A DNA stretch of 5,512 bases from Treponema sp. (GTDB lineage Bacteria > Spirochaetota > Spirochaetia > Treponematales > Breznakiellaceae): positions 1-5,512 of the forward strand of contig JAITJV010000090.1 in assembly GCA_031278755.1 (NCBI GenBank), written 5' to 3'. Position 1 is the first letter of the stretch; every line of letters begins with the position of its first letter. Positions 5,243 to 5,512 of this stretch are shown one piece after another. The notes under the pieces are model-generated. The model ran no database searches. It saw only the letters and a list, made by a program, of their open reading frames with translations, and had not been told where the DNA came from. The position numbers were made by a program, and so were the translations under genes.

Positions 5243-5473
5243 CTATTCGACGACGGTTACCTTATAGGCCCGGTAGCGGGGCTGTTCTTCCCTTTTGCTC
5301 CGTTCTTCGTCGGCTTCCACGGTGTATTTTACCCTCATGCCCGTCTGCAATTCCGCAAAATCCCTGTTGGTAACGGTGCTGTAATGAAAAAATATGTTGT
5401 TTCGTTCTTCGTCTTTGATAAAACCGAAACCATTTACATTGATGCTGAGTATGGTGGAGGCATACTCCGTCAT
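5243..5473 (-). CDS. Small cold-shock-domain-like protein
   Basis: The 76-residue protein has the core of an OB-fold cold-shock domain. It shows an RNP1-like NGFGFIKD (14-21) followed by an RNP2-like NIFFHYSTV (26-34), then ELQTGMRVKYTVEADEERSKREEQPRYRAYKVTVVE, which matches the later strands with a charged loop between them. Such proteins bind single-stranded nucleic acid and often act as RNA chaperones. It differs from typical CspA proteins: the usual opening (GxVKWFN) is replaced by TILSINVNGFGFI, and the 55-67 loop is longer and richer in charge. The ATG at 5471-5473 has a GGAGG 11 bases upstream, slightly far, and that site lies in a hairpin. It converges on the J-domain gene. I give no gene symbol because the family member cannot be fixed. 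Confidence 0.85.
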   Translation of the reverse strand: MTEYASTILSINVNGFGFIKDEERNNIFFHYSTVTNRDFAELQTGMRVKYTVEADEERSKREEQPRYRAYKVTVVE

Positions 5474-5479
5474 TTTTTC

Positions 5480-5510
5480 CGGTTCCTCCGCGTTTCCGGA
5501 ACCGTTTTTT
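5480..5510. promoter_or_regulatory. Hairpin at the cold-shock-like gene start; plus-strand terminator shape
   Basis: CGGTTCC (5480-5486) and GGAACCG (5498-5504) are perfect seven-base arms with an 11-base loop. On the minus-strand message, the downstream arm overlaps the GGAGG ribosome binding site of the cold-shock-like gene. On the plus strand, the stem is followed directly by T6 (5505-5510), the form of an intrinsic terminator. Which role applies cannot be settled from the sequence because the window ends at 5512. Confidence 0.5.
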
Positions 5511-5512
5511 AT

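Noticed and set aside
4953..5267. 104-codon plus-strand frame over the end of the J-domain gene
   Set aside because: It is a shifted-frame shadow of the J-domain and crosses the terminator; there is no family resemblance.

Overview
The window looks like a spirochaete chromosome fragment, most likely Treponema or a close relative. The main reason is the bacterial V-type ATPase operon on the minus strand. Its order is a small conserved-looking leading gene, subunit E, a DUF2764-type protein, catalytic subunit A, then subunit B. The A subunit also carries wording that I recall from treponemal and borrelial homologues ([22 protein letters not shown]). The genus is inferred from gene order and motifs, not from a database search. 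The DNA is fairly GC-rich for a treponeme, and its intergenic regions are full of short palindromes.

Layout. From about 3414 down to 1, on the minus strand, runs the V-ATPase operon. A good sigma70-like promoter lies in the 62-base gap before the 119-residue leading gene. Subunit E follows after 17 bases, then the DUF2764 protein, A and B. B is cut by the left edge after 35 codons. The last three junctions are tightly coupled: TGA-TTG-ATG between E and DUF2764, and ATGA overlaps between DUF2764 and A and between A and B. Upstream on the same strand is a complete aldose 1-epimerase gene (galM, 3423-4454) with all expected catalytic residues.

The 250-base gap 4455-4704 separates galM from a plus-strand gene. 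It holds a strong galM ribosome binding site, an operator-like dyad (4480-4499) and a run of GC-rich hairpins and palindromes (4541-4661). The plus-strand gene (4705-5103) encodes a small protein with a C-terminal J-domain containing HPD. It converges on a minus-strand gene for a small cold-shock-domain-like protein (5243-5473). The 139-base gap between the two holds a bidirectional terminator-like hairpin and a second, inverted copy of a palindromic element also seen upstream of the J-domain gene.

How the genes work together. The V-ATPase genes make the catalytic head (A, B) and peripheral stalk (E) of a rotary ion-translocating ATPase. Membrane and rotor subunits (D, I, K) would be expected beyond the left edge. 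galM (hexose mutarotation), the J-domain protein (presumed Hsp70 co-chaperone) and the cold-shock-like protein are housekeeping or stress genes with no evident functional link to the ATPase. I found no mobile element, CRISPR array, tRNA or rRNA, and no clear sign of an undescribed defence or metabolic system. The best leads are the uncharacterised leading gene of the operon, the inverted palindromic repeat pair flanking the J-domain gene, and the hairpin that overlaps the ribosome binding site of the cold-shock-like gene.
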